From contig JAHIQD010000004.1 of the NCBI GenBank assembly GCA_018902795.1, positions 186,001 to 250,000 of the forward strand: DNA of 64,000 bases. The letters are read 5' to 3'. Below, one piece after another: positions 35,692-44,592 of the stretch. Position 1 is the first letter of the stretch. Every line of letters starts with the position of its first letter. Source of the DNA: Bacteroidota bacterium (lineage in GTDB: Bacteria; Bacteroidota; Bacteroidia; Flavobacteriales; Weeksellaceae). Both the position numbers and the translations under genes were made by a program. The notes beneath the pieces are model-generated. The model was not told the DNA's origin. It ran no database searches and saw nothing but the letters and a program-made list of their open reading frames with translations.

Positions 35692-37494
35692 ATGAAAACC
35701 CTACTCTATTATTTAAAACCCCATAAATGGCTGATTGTATTATCTTTACTTTTGGCAACAACCAATCAGGCATTTTCTTTGTTTGCACCTGCGATTACCG
35801 GAAACATACTCGACCAGCTGGTTACTCATCCCAATTTCTTTGATAAAGAAAAACTGCTTCCGCGAAATCTCAATCAGTACTTTTACGGAAACAGTATTTA
35901 CCACGGTGTATTTTACTTTTTAGGTTTACTGATAGGAACTGCGATGATCAGCAGGATTGCGAAGGCTTTTCAGGATTATACCGTGAATGTTATCACCCAA
36001 AAATTCGGGGCCAATATTTTTACTGACGGACTGAAACATTCTATGGCGCTGCCTTTCCAGGAGTTTGAAGACCAGAGAAGTGGTGAAACTTTATCTATTT
36101 TAACTAAAGTAAGGGAAGATTCGGTAAAATTCATCACTAATTTCATCAATGTTTTTTTCGGAATTTTAGTGAGTATTGTATTCGTTTCGGTGTATGCGAT
36201 CCGTTTGCATTGGTCGATCATGCCGGTGTATATTGTTGGGATTTTCCTTATCGCTTTTGTTACGAATTTATTGAGCAAAAGAATTAAAACCATTCAAAAA
36301 ACCATTGTTTCCGAAACCACCAGTTTAGCAGGAAGCACCACTGAGAGTTTAAGAAATATTGAGATTGTAAAAAGTTTAGGACTCACGAATCAGGAAGTTA
36401 TAAGACTCAATAACAACACGTATAAAATTTTAGGCCTGGAACTGAAGAAAGTAAAAAGCATCCGTTCTTTAAGTTTCATCCAGGGAACGATGGTTAATTT
36501 TCTTCAGCAGATGATTACGTTTACGCTTCTTTTTCTGATTTTTAAAAACGTGGTAACTCCGGGACAGTATTTATCATTGATGTTTTATGGATTTTTTATT
36601 TTCGGACCGATGCAGGAAATAGGAAATATTATTATCTCATACCGTGAAGCAGAAGCTTCGCTGCATAATTTCGATACTTTAATGAAAAAACCTGCGGAAG
36701 AAAAACCAGGCACACCGAAACAGATCGGTGAAATTGAAGAACTGGAGTTTAAAAATGTTTCCTTCAAACACCAAAGCGCGCAGTATAAAGCTATAGATAA
36801 TATTTCATTTCATGTGAAAAACGGGGAAACCATCGCATTTGTAGGACCAAGCGGATCAGGAAAAAGTACTTTGGTGAAATTACTAGTCGGGCTTTACCGT
36901 CCACTGGAAGGAGCAATTTTCTTTAATCATATCAACGGAAAAGAGTTTGATTTTGACGAACTGAGAAATCAGATTGGTTTTGTAACGCAGGATACCCAAC
37001 TTTTTGCAGGAACCATAAAAGAAAATCTCTTGTTCGTAAATCCAAATGCCAGTGATGAAGATTTGCGTATTGCACTGGAAAAATCCAGCTGTACGGCTTT
37101 ACTGGAAAGAGCTGAAAAAGGGATTGAAACCGTTATTGGTGAAGGCGGCCTGAAACTGAGTGGAGGAGAAAAACAAAGAATTGCCATCGCCAGAGCTTTA
37201 TTGAGAAAACCTCATCTTTTAATATTTGACGAAGCAACTTCTGCGCTTGACAGCATTACCGAAGAAGAAATTACGTCCACTATTAAAGATATCTCCGAGG
37301 AAAAAGAACAGATTACTGTACTTATTGCGCACCGACTGAGCACCATTATGCATGCTGACCGCATTTTTGTTCTGGAACGCGGACGGGTAATTGAAACCGG
37401 TTCCCACGAAAATCTTTTGGATGAGAAAGGACTTTATTACGCGATGTGGAGACAGCAGATCGGGGAAAGAAAAACTGACAATGTTGTAGGATAA
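35692..37494 (+). CDS. ABC exporter half-transporter (permease + ATPase)
   Basis: 600 residues. About six membrane helices (residues 15-310), then an ATP-binding domain with Walker A VGPSGSGKSTLVKLL, Q-loop QDTQLF, signature LSGGEKQRIAIARALL, Walker B HLLIFDEATSALDS and H-loop AHRLS. A homodimeric MsbA/LmrA-like exporter; the substrate is unknown. It sits on the + strand between scoA and scoB, ends at a terminator shared with scoA, and has its own promoter. Confidence 0.92.
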   Translation: MKTLLYYLKPHKWLIVLSLLLATTNQAFSLFAPAITGNILDQLVTHPNFFDKEKLLPRNLNQYFYGNSIYHGVFYFLGLLIGTAMISRIAKAFQDYTVNVITQKFGANIFTDGLKHSMALPFQEFEDQRSGETLSILTKVREDSVKFITNFINVFFGILVSIVFVSVYAIRLHWSIMPVYIVGIFLIAFVTNLLSKRIKTIQKTIVSETTSLAGSTTESLRNIEIVKSLGLTNQEVIRLNNNTYKILGLELKKVKSIRSLSFIQGTMVNFLQQMITFTLLFLIFKNVVTPGQYLSLMFYGFFIFGPMQEIGNIIISYREAEASLHNFDTLMKKPAEEKPGTPKQIGEIEELEFKNVSFKHQSAQYKAIDNISFHVKNGETIAFVGPSGSGKSTLVKLLVGLYRPLEGAIFFNHINGKEFDFDELRNQIGFVTQDTQLFAGTIKENLLFVNPNASDEDLRIALEKSSCTALLERAEKGIETVIGEGGLKLSGGEKQRIAIARALLRKPHLLIFDEATSALDSITEEEITSTIKDISEEKEQITVLIAHRLSTIMHADRIFVLERGRVIETGSHENLLDEKGLYYAMWRQQIGERKTDNVVG

Positions 37495-37526
37495 AAAAAA
37501 GCGCTGAAAAAATTCAGCGCTTTTCT
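37493..37526. terminator. Bidirectional terminator between the ABC gene and scoA
   Basis: GCGCTGAA and TTCAGCGC form the stem with A-rich and T-rich flanks; it serves the two convergent genes. Confidence 0.85.
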
Positions 37527-37534
37527 ATTATTCT

Positions 37535-38236
37535 TTAATCACGTTTTCTTACCGTTCTCTGCTCAATTCTTTTTTCGAATTTCTCGCCCTGAAAAATCCT
37601 CTGCACCATAATTCCCGGAATGTGGATTTGGTTCGGATCAAGTTGACCCGGTTCTACAAGTTCTTCAACTTCAGCGATCGTGATCTTCCCTGCACCTGCC
37701 ATCGGTGAGTTGAAATTCCGGGCGGTTCCTTTAAAGATTAAATTTCCGGCGTGATCACCTTTCCATGCTTTTACAATGGAGTATTCAGCTTTATAAGCAT
37801 GTTCAAGAATATGCATTTTTCCGTTGAAATCTTTGGTTTCTTTGCCTTCTGCTACTTCAGTTCCGAAACCGGCAGGCGTGTAAAATGCAGGAATTCCAGC
37901 TTGTGCAGCGCGGCATTTTTCTGCTAAAGTTCCCTGCGGCGTTAGTTCTACTTCGAGTTCTCCGGAAAGCATCTGTCTTTCAAATTCTGCATTTTCTCCT
38001 ACATAACTTGAAATCATTTTTTTTATTTGTCTTTTCTGCAGCAACAGGCCCAATCCGAAATCGTCGACACCGGCATTGTTTGAGATGCAGGTTAAATCTG
38101 ACACATTGCTTTCTACCAAAGCATTAATACAGTTTTCCGGAATTCCGCAAAGTCCGAATCCACCGAGCATCAAAGTCATTCCGTTGCTAATTCCTTCGAT
38201 GGCTTCTTTGGCGTTTTTTACTCTTTTGTCGATCAT
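37535..38236 (-). CDS. scoA: Succinyl-CoA:3-ketoacid CoA-transferase subunit A
   Basis: 233 residues. GMTLMLGGFGLCGIPENCINAL is the oxyanion-loop region of the alpha subunit; TPAGFGTEVAEGKETKDFNG and KAWKGDHAGNLIFKGTARNFN follow. Acts with ScoB in ketone-body (acetoacetate) use. It lies 10 bp downstream of the 3-hydroxybutyrate dehydrogenase remnant, the enzyme that would supply acetoacetate. Confidence 0.94.
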   Translation of the reverse strand: MIDKRVKNAKEAIEGISNGMTLMLGGFGLCGIPENCINALVESNVSDLTCISNNAGVDDFGLGLLLQKRQIKKMISSYVGENAEFERQMLSGELEVELTPQGTLAEKCRAAQAGIPAFYTPAGFGTEVAEGKETKDFNGKMHILEHAYKAEYSIVKAWKGDHAGNLIFKGTARNFNSPMAGAGKITIAEVEELVEPGQLDPNQIHIPGIMVQRIFQGEKFEKRIEQRTVRKRD

Positions 38237-38246
38237 AATTTAATTA

Positions 38247-38708
38247 TTATTGCGCACTCCAACCTCCGTCTAAGGTAAAAACCGATCCGGAAACAGCAGT
38301 TGCATTTTCTGCAGATAAAAATACGGCAATTTCTCCTAATTTCTCAACAGGAATGAAACTTTTTACAGCCTGTTTTTTCAGCATCACTTTTTCAATCACT
38401 TCCTCCTCGCTCATATGGTGTGCGACGGCCTGATCTTTAATCTGGCCTTCTACCAAAGGCGTTTTCACATAACCCGGACAAATTGCATTACACGTTACAT
38501 TGAATGCTGCACCTTCCAAAGCCAAAACCTTTGTAAGTCCTACCACACCGTGTTTAGCGGTGACATATGCCGACTTATATTCTGATGCGCGGATGCCGTG
38601 AACTGAAGACACATTGATAATTCTGCCGAATTTCTGTTCTTTCATTTGTCTGAAGACCGCTCTTGATGCATAAAAAACAGAGTTCATATTCAACGCGATG
38701 ATCTGCTT
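38247..38708 (-). pseudogene. 3-hydroxybutyrate dehydrogenase, 5'-truncated remnant
   Basis: Only about 150 C-terminal residues of a short-chain dehydrogenase remain (normal ~255). Catalytic Ser, Tyr and Lys are present (INVSSVHG, SAYVTAKHG), with ICPGYVKTPLVEGQIKDQA and the C-terminal VSGSVFTLDGGWSAQ typical of 3-hydroxybutyrate dehydrogenase. The NAD-binding GxxxGIG half is missing. Upstream, the sequence switches at about 38700-38712 into the TonB receptor gene in a different frame, with a TAA stop in the dehydrogenase frame just before it. It could not make an active enzyme. A start at TTG 38693 is only the longest remaining frame. Confidence 0.85.
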
Positions 38709-40578
38709 TATTTGCCGGGGTATTTACCGGTAAATCGGTATCTAAAACTTTTCCGTCTTTATTGCCGTCATTCGCCATATCATTTTTATCCATTTTTCTT
38801 CCGAAATACGAATAATTTATAACTCCTTTCCATGCATCCGTAAAGTAATAACTCAAGCCCAGATCAACGCCATAAGTATCTACTTTTCCAAAATTGGAAT
38901 ACGTCAATACATACGCAGGGTTTGCACCCGGAATCTGCGAAAGAGGCGTATCACCACGGTGTGTTACTGTTCTCCCGTTAGTCGCCAGCTGCGTTAAAGG
39001 ACTGATGAAATTTTCTGAAAGGTTATAATATGCATTTGCGTCAATATATAATTTTTTGTGCAGCGAGCCTTTATATCCTACCTCAAATGAATTGATGGTT
39101 TCCACCTGAAGCGGATTGATTTTGGAGCCGTCCGACAAAGTAAATCCAAGACCGTTTCCAAGAATAAGCCCGCCGAATAAATAACCTTCAAGATTTAAGA
39201 GAGAAGGCGCCGCCATTCCTTTTCCGTAAGTTAACCTGAATGTTCCGTCACCCAGTTTTTTCGTAATTGCAGCTTTTGGAAGCAGGTTTGTTCCATAATA
39301 ATCATGCTTATCAACTCTTAGAGCAGCTAGGAATACCCAACCGTCAATTTTATATTCTGTCTGTCCGTATACGCCAAACTGATTGACATTAATTGGTCCA
39401 TTGAAATCCAGCATATAGGTGTTTTTTGTGAAAGCCATGTCTCTTTGGAACTGCGCACCTCCGATTAAGGTAAATCCGCCCCAGGTGTTGTTATACTGTC
39501 CTTCAGCAACCCATCTTTTGGAATCGTCTTTGAAACGTGAACCTCTCTGCAAAGCTATACCGGCAGTTGGAGAAGCCCCAAACCACTGTTCCATATAAGA
39601 TCTCTCGCGTGCGACATCAGGAGAAAAACCAGCTTTAATGAAAGACACATAGTTTTGTGTTCTCTGGTTCATCGCATAAGTATCCTCGGTATTACTCCAC
39701 TGGTAGTAGGAATTCAAGAAAAACCTCGGATGAAGATATTTCAGCTGAAGCTCATCAATATTCCAGTCTTTTATCTGGTTTCTCCCGGCACTCGTTACCG
39801 CAATATTATTGTTGTTACTATGTCCGTAATATGCGACCAATTCTGAAAGTGAACCTACTTTATAGTTGACCTGTCCGTTGAATTTTGTACTGTTGAAATC
39901 GCGGTCCAAATCAAGTTCCGGATAGGCGATGTTGTTTACATAAACTGAATCTGTATAGTTGAATTCCGTTCCTTGAGTATGTTCAAAAGCCAGTTTATAG
40001 GCGATTTTTTTGCTGATTTCCTGTGAATGCCGGATTCTGGAAGTTAAAACATTCTGATTTCCTGCACCAAGTGCGATGATTGTACCCTGAGACTTAAACG
40101 GATTTTTAGAAATGGTATTTACTAAACCGTTATGTGCATTGGGACCGTAAAGTGTTCCGTTAGGACCCAAAAGTATTTCAACTTTTTCAATATCTTCTTT
40201 TATTACGGTACTGAAAGTTCCAAAAGGAAGACCGGTAGCTACAAGGGTTGAAATTCTGTCATCTGTAATCTGGAGGTTTTTCGAGTTAAAGGCAGAGTTA
40301 AAACCACGGATGTTGATTCCTGTTCCCAATACGCCTGCTCTTACAAAATCTACTCCTTTTTGTCTCGCGGCAAGTTCGCCCACATTAAAGCTTGTAAACT
40401 GCTGAATATCTTTTGCGTTGATGATATTTACCGTTGCAGGCACATCTACTACTTTCTGCACTTTTCTGCTGGAAGAAACGGTAACTTCATCGATATCCCG
40501 TGTTCTTGTGGAATCAGCAACCTGTGCACTCACAAAAACCACGCTTAACAAGGATGCCAAAATAACTGATTTTTTCAT
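38575..40578 (-). pseudogene. TonB-dependent receptor, C-terminus lost by deletion/fusion
   Basis: Start chosen at ATG 40578 (signal peptide MKKSVILASLLSVVFVSAQ). Plug domain: VDVPATVNIINAKDIQQF, IRGFNSAFNSKN and EILLGPNGTLYGPNAHNG; then a barrel with alternating aromatic strands. After about residue 625 (NTPANKAD) the frame runs out of register into dehydrogenase DNA for about 42 meaningless residues and stops. About 90-100 barrel residues, including the terminal aromatic strand needed for outer-membrane insertion, are missing. Likely once imported the substrate of the adjacent hydroxyacid-use locus. Confidence 0.8.
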
Positions 40579-40615
40579 AATCGTATTAATTTTTTTTAAT
40601 TGTTGATACAATGAT

Positions 40616-40749
40616 AAGTGAACTTGATTAAGAACATTTAACAGAATATAAAATTTTAAGATGTGACTTATAAAAGAACTATGAATCTAAGCAGTAAAAC
40701 AAAAGCCGAAACATTTGTTTCAGTACAATTACTTCAAGTGCGACTTAAA
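40616..40749. promoter_or_regulatory. Palindromic motif cluster upstream of the TonB receptor
   Basis: AAGTGAACTT (40616-40625), ATGTGACTTA (40661-40670) and TTCAAGTGCGACTTAAA (40733-40749). The core AAGT-N2/3-ACTT is a palindrome. The last 17 bp are identical to 46147-46163 upstream of the symporter, and the last copy overlaps the end of the preceding gene. Confidence 0.55.
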
Positions 40750-42147
40750 AAATTCTTTAAGTTCCGGAAGGTTTTTAGAAAGCAGAACAAGGTTTTTTTC
40801 AAGAAGTTCGGTATTGTTTCCGGTAATTTTTAAATCCTTAAAACTTTCATAAATAGTATGATACAGTTTTTCGGCTGAAATTTTGTTTTCCAGGAAAGCT
40901 GCGACAGCGACAGCCCATTTAATATTCGGAACATAGCTGGCTGAATTTTTTCTTAGATCCTCCAAATCGGATAAACCGTATTTTTTGTCCAGCTGAAGAA
41001 TTACCGCATAGTTTTCGTTACTTAAAAGCGTACTGAAGTACGACGTAAAGAAGTGATGCCAGCGGAGTTTAAGGATCTCAGATTCATATTTCTGAAGAAA
41101 GTAGATTCCTATATTTTCAGCTTTTTTGCTTAAATTAAGTTCGGTAAGCGCACGCAGATTATAGGAAATATAGATGATCTTCTGCAAATCATTATGGTTG
41201 GTTTCGTACACTGTTCTGTACTCTTCCATTAAATTTAAAGCTTCTTTATCCTGACCCAGACGAAGATAAATGGAAACCAAATTGTTAACGTACATCAAGG
41301 TATCCTCATTCATTTGCCGGATCGAAAGTTTCCCGTAATATACCGCTGATTCGTAATTTCTCTGCCGGGAATGGAGCAGAACCCTGCTCGAATAATAGTT
41401 GTAAAGCAGCCGTCTGCAATACAGCGTTCCCTGACTGAAAAACCCGTCGATTTCATCAAAAATCTGCTGCAGTTTTTCTAAATCTCCGGTATTATTGTAT
41501 AAAAAAGTTAGAAGTATAAATGCTTTGTAACGGTTATTGCCATTAATGTTTTCCGAAACAAAAACTTTATGCAGCCATTTTTCCCAATACAGCGAAGTGC
41601 TTTTGTTTTGGGTAAACTGATCTGTAATTTCAATGGTTGCCTGATATAATTTTTCCTGAATTTTTATGGCGCGGCTGTACGGATCTTTATATTTTTCAAG
41701 AAAATCCGAAATGATCACATGATCTTCATAACGCATCCTGATCAGCAGATAAGAACGGTAATCGCGCATGATCTGATAAAGAATCTGAAAATTGAAAGTA
41801 ATGTCTCTGTAATTTTTTACATAATCAAGGATCTGCTGCTCTTCTTCAGCATTCACCAAATCCAGGGAAAGCTTTTTATCAAAATCCAGCAGCCATTCTG
41901 CGATCTTATCCACATCACGGGTCATGAGTTTTTTTTCAGCCCAAGATTTTATATGGTAGTATTTTCTCTTATCAATCTCGGTATTAAAGGGAATTTTACC
42001 TTCAGGATTCAGGGAATTATTAATGAGGGTTTTAAAAACTTCATGTTTTTCCGGATCCTGAAAATTGCCCAAACTGTGCAAATATCTTGCTTCGTGCGGC
42101 AAAAGTGATCTACTGAAGTTTTCAAATATCTGCAGTTTCGGTTTCAT
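40729..42147 (-). CDS. Large helical-repeat (TPR-like) cytoplasmic protein
   Basis: 472 residues, almost entirely helical with Tyr/Leu-rich repeats (YKAFILLTFLYNNTGDLEKLQQIFDEI, YVNNLVSIYLRLGQDKEALNLMEEYR). No signal, no helix-turn-helix or enzyme motif seen. TPR-like repeats usually bind partner proteins. It is the last gene of the symporter-ligase-hydrolase unit: the hydrolase stop and this start share one base. I cannot assign a function; homologues probably exist only in Bacteroidota. Confidence 0.75.
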   Translation of the reverse strand: MKPKLQIFENFSRSLLPHEARYLHSLGNFQDPEKHEVFKTLINNSLNPEGKIPFNTEIDKRKYYHIKSWAEKKLMTRDVDKIAEWLLDFDKKLSLDLVNAEEEQQILDYVKNYRDITFNFQILYQIMRDYRSYLLIRMRYEDHVIISDFLEKYKDPYSRAIKIQEKLYQATIEITDQFTQNKSTSLYWEKWLHKVFVSENINGNNRYKAFILLTFLYNNTGDLEKLQQIFDEIDGFFSQGTLYCRRLLYNYYSSRVLLHSRQRNYESAVYYGKLSIRQMNEDTLMYVNNLVSIYLRLGQDKEALNLMEEYRTVYETNHNDLQKIIYISYNLRALTELNLSKKAENIGIYFLQKYESEILKLRWHHFFTSYFSTLLSNENYAVILQLDKKYGLSDLEDLRKNSASYVPNIKWAVAVAAFLENKISAEKLYHTIYESFKDLKITGNNTELLEKNLVLLSKNLPELKEFFKSHLK

Positions 42148-43085
42148 TATTTTCCTCTCATAAAAGCTTCGATTTCACGGTTTACTTCAGCAGGCTTTTC
42201 AAACTGTATAAAATGTCCCACTTCATCCATAATAATCAGCTTACTGCCATTCAAAGATTTCTGTGCTTTTTCCGCAACGTTTTCCAGGGTCATCAGCGGA
42301 TGAAGATATTTATTGGGAATCAGCATATCATTCTTCGCAAATAGCAATAAAGCAGGTGTTTTAACTTTCGGCAAATCAGTAATTACCACATCATCCAGCA
42401 TACCTGCAATACTTTTTTCAATTGCCAAAGCATGAAGGTCAAAATCGGAGGTTTGGGTAATTTTTTTTCTCTCTTCGATCATATGTTCCGCTTCTTTTGG
42501 CATTTTGAAAAAATTCAGCTGATAATTCCTCTGGATCTGATCCTCAGAAGTGGCCATGATGGTCTTCTGCTTCATTACGGATTTCATTGCGTTTCCTTCA
42601 AACTCCGAAAATTCTTCAATTCCGGCCGGAGCGACTAAAATAAGTTTCTCTAATTTTTCCGGATATTTTGTCGCAAATCTGATGGATGCCTGTCCACCCA
42701 TGGAATGACCGATAAGGGTGAATTTTTTAAGTTTTAGTTTCTCTGAAAATTCTTTGATAACCTCCGCAAAATAAGTTGGAGTAAAAGCTTCCGCATTCTT
42801 ATAAGACTTTCCGTAACCGGGCAGATCTATCGCGATGCAGGTATAATTCTTTTTCAGCTCTTCAATGTTTCTGTACCATGCATCGGCATTGCTGCTTAAG
42901 CCATGCACAAAAACGAGTGTTTTATTTCCTGTTCCTTCTTTGGTGTACGCGATATCGCCCTCTTTAAGCTGAATAAAGTTGGTGACTGAATGATAAGGCG
43001 AAAGTATTTCTTTCATCGTTTTGGTGTTTTGTGCAGAACAGTTCAGAACAAAAAAATGGAGAACTAAAATGAGTAACTTTTTCAT
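42147..43085 (-). CDS. Exported alpha/beta hydrolase (lipoprotein)
   Basis: About 312 residues from the ATG at 43085, 1 bp after the ligase stop; an upstream in-frame start overlaps that gene. Signal with a Cys-containing lipobox-like stretch (HFFVLNCSAQ). FVHGLSSNADAWYRNIEEL oxyanion region, nucleophile IGHSMGGQASIRF, acid in LLFAKNDMLIP, histidine in DEVGHFIQFEKP: a complete triad. Beside a hydroxybutyrate-type gene set it may hydrolyse hydroxyacid oligomers or esters; inference from neighbours. Confidence 0.85.
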   Translation of the reverse strand: MKKLLILVLHFFVLNCSAQNTKTMKEILSPYHSVTNFIQLKEGDIAYTKEGTGNKTLVFVHGLSSNADAWYRNIEELKKNYTCIAIDLPGYGKSYKNAEAFTPTYFAEVIKEFSEKLKLKKFTLIGHSMGGQASIRFATKYPEKLEKLILVAPAGIEEFSEFEGNAMKSVMKQKTIMATSEDQIQRNYQLNFFKMPKEAEHMIEERKKITQTSDFDLHALAIEKSIAGMLDDVVITDLPKVKTPALLLFAKNDMLIPNKYLHPLMTLENVAEKAQKSLNGSKLIIMDEVGHFIQFEKPAEVNREIEAFMRGK

Positions 43086-43086
43086 A

Positions 43087-44592
43087 TTACAAACGGGTTT
43101 CATATTTATTTTCATGAAAAATCCTAATTAAATCTTTTCTCGAAATTTTACCGAACCCGGTTACAGGAAACTCTTTCATCAGAAAAAATTCTTTTGGCTG
43201 TTTGAATTTCGCGAGTTTGTCTTTGAGAAAGTCCCGGATGTTTTCATCGGTAATCTGAGAACTGGTCTTTATAAAAGCGACTCCTTTTTTACCCCAAATT
43301 TCATCGTTCATTGGGATTATTAAAGACTGATCGATCTGAGGATGCTGATTTAAGACTTTTTCGATTTCCTGAGGAAAAATATTTTCTCCCCCGGAAATGT
43401 ACATATCATCCATTCTTCCGCATAAATAATAGAACCCTTCCTGGTCCCTGTACGCTAAATCTCCGGTATGAAACCACGAATTTTTAATTTTATCCTTGGT
43501 AGCTACAGAATTATTCCAGTACCCCGGAGTTACCATTTCACCCTTAATTTTCAGCTCTCCAAGTTGATTGTTCTGTACGGTATTGCCTTTGCTGTCCACA
43601 ATGTCAAGCTGTACATAAAAATTAGGTTTCCCAATGGAATTTGACTTGGTTAAGATGAAATCCTGGTGAAGTGAGGTTATGCTCGGTCCGGCTTCTGTTA
43701 AACCATAACCCGGACGGATATCCACATTTTTTTCAAACTTCCACCGTTCAATAATTTCTTTTGAAATAGCCTCTCCACCGGAAATAATATATCTTAAAGC
43801 AGATAAATCCGCGGTTTTAAAACATTCAGATTTGGAAATCATCTGAAGAACCGTAGGAAGCGCAACCAAAAGGGTAATTTTCTCTTCCTCAAGATAATGA
43901 ACCACTTTATCTGCATGGAATTTACTCTGCATCACAATTTTGCCGCCGTTATGCAGCAAAGGGGTAAGAAAAATATTCCATCCGGAAGTGTGATATGGAG
44001 GCAAAATATTCAGTGTGATATCTTCCTCCGTAATTCCCAGCTGCATGGAAGTATTCAGACTGTTCCAGAAAAGCATTTTATTGGTATATAAAACACCTTT
44101 CGGTGAAGAAGTTGTACCTGAGGTATAAAACAAAAAAACAGGCAGTTCTGAGTTAATCTCAAAACTATAATCCGGTTTTTCTTTAAGGTATTTCTGAACT
44201 TTATCTTTAAAAGCAATTAATTTAGTGGTAGTAAAAACATCTTTAATTAAAGAAATCTGATGCTCAAAAAACTCGCTGTAAATTAATAAAGACGGCTCAA
44301 AATCGTTCAGTTGGTCTGAAATTTCTTTTCCCGAAAGCTTGTAATTAAGCGGCACCAATATGAGCCCTAAGCGTTGGCATGCAGAAAAAAGCGCAATCAG
44401 AAACGGAGAATGCTCCATTAGGACAGCAATCCTTTCGCCTTCTTTAAAATCGTCTTTTAATAAAGAAACAACAGCATTCGCAAGATGATGAAGATCCCCA
44501 TACGAAAAGGTTTCGCCCGTTCCCAAATCGGAAACTGCAGTTTTATGCGGGTTATAATCCGCCCACTTCGCAATCCAGTCTAAATCATTCAT
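43087..44592 (-). CDS. Class I adenylate-forming acyl-CoA ligase
   Basis: 501 residues. P-loop FLFYTSGTTSSPKGVLYT, YGLTEAGPSITS, TGDLAYRDQEGFYYLCGRMDDM and C-terminal FGKISRKDL with the adenylation Lys. Length and spacing fit medium- or short-chain acyl-CoA ligases. It probably activates the acid brought in by the adjoining symporter. Its start and the symporter stop overlap by 1 bp. Confidence 0.9.
   Translation of the reverse strand: MNDLDWIAKWADYNPHKTAVSDLGTGETFSYGDLHHLANAVVSLLKDDFKEGERIAVLMEHSPFLIALFSACQRLGLILVPLNYKLSGKEISDQLNDFEPSLLIYSEFFEHQISLIKDVFTTTKLIAFKDKVQKYLKEKPDYSFEINSELPVFLFYTSGTTSSPKGVLYTNKMLFWNSLNTSMQLGITEEDITLNILPPYHTSGWNIFLTPLLHNGGKIVMQSKFHADKVVHYLEEEKITLLVALPTVLQMISKSECFKTADLSALRYIISGGEAISKEIIERWKFEKNVDIRPGYGLTEAGPSITSLHQDFILTKSNSIGKPNFYVQLDIVDSKGNTVQNNQLGELKIKGEMVTPGYWNNSVATKDKIKNSWFHTGDLAYRDQEGFYYLCGRMDDMYISGGENIFPQEIEKVLNQHPQIDQSLIIPMNDEIWGKKGVAFIKTSSQITDENIRDFLKDKLAKFKQPKEFFLMKEFPVTGFGKISRKDLIRIFHENKYETRL

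Noticed and set aside
38247..38693. 148-residue ORF as an intact short dehydrogenase
   Set aside because: Lacks the NAD-binding half and is preceded by an in-frame stop next to the fusion point; treated as a pseudogene.
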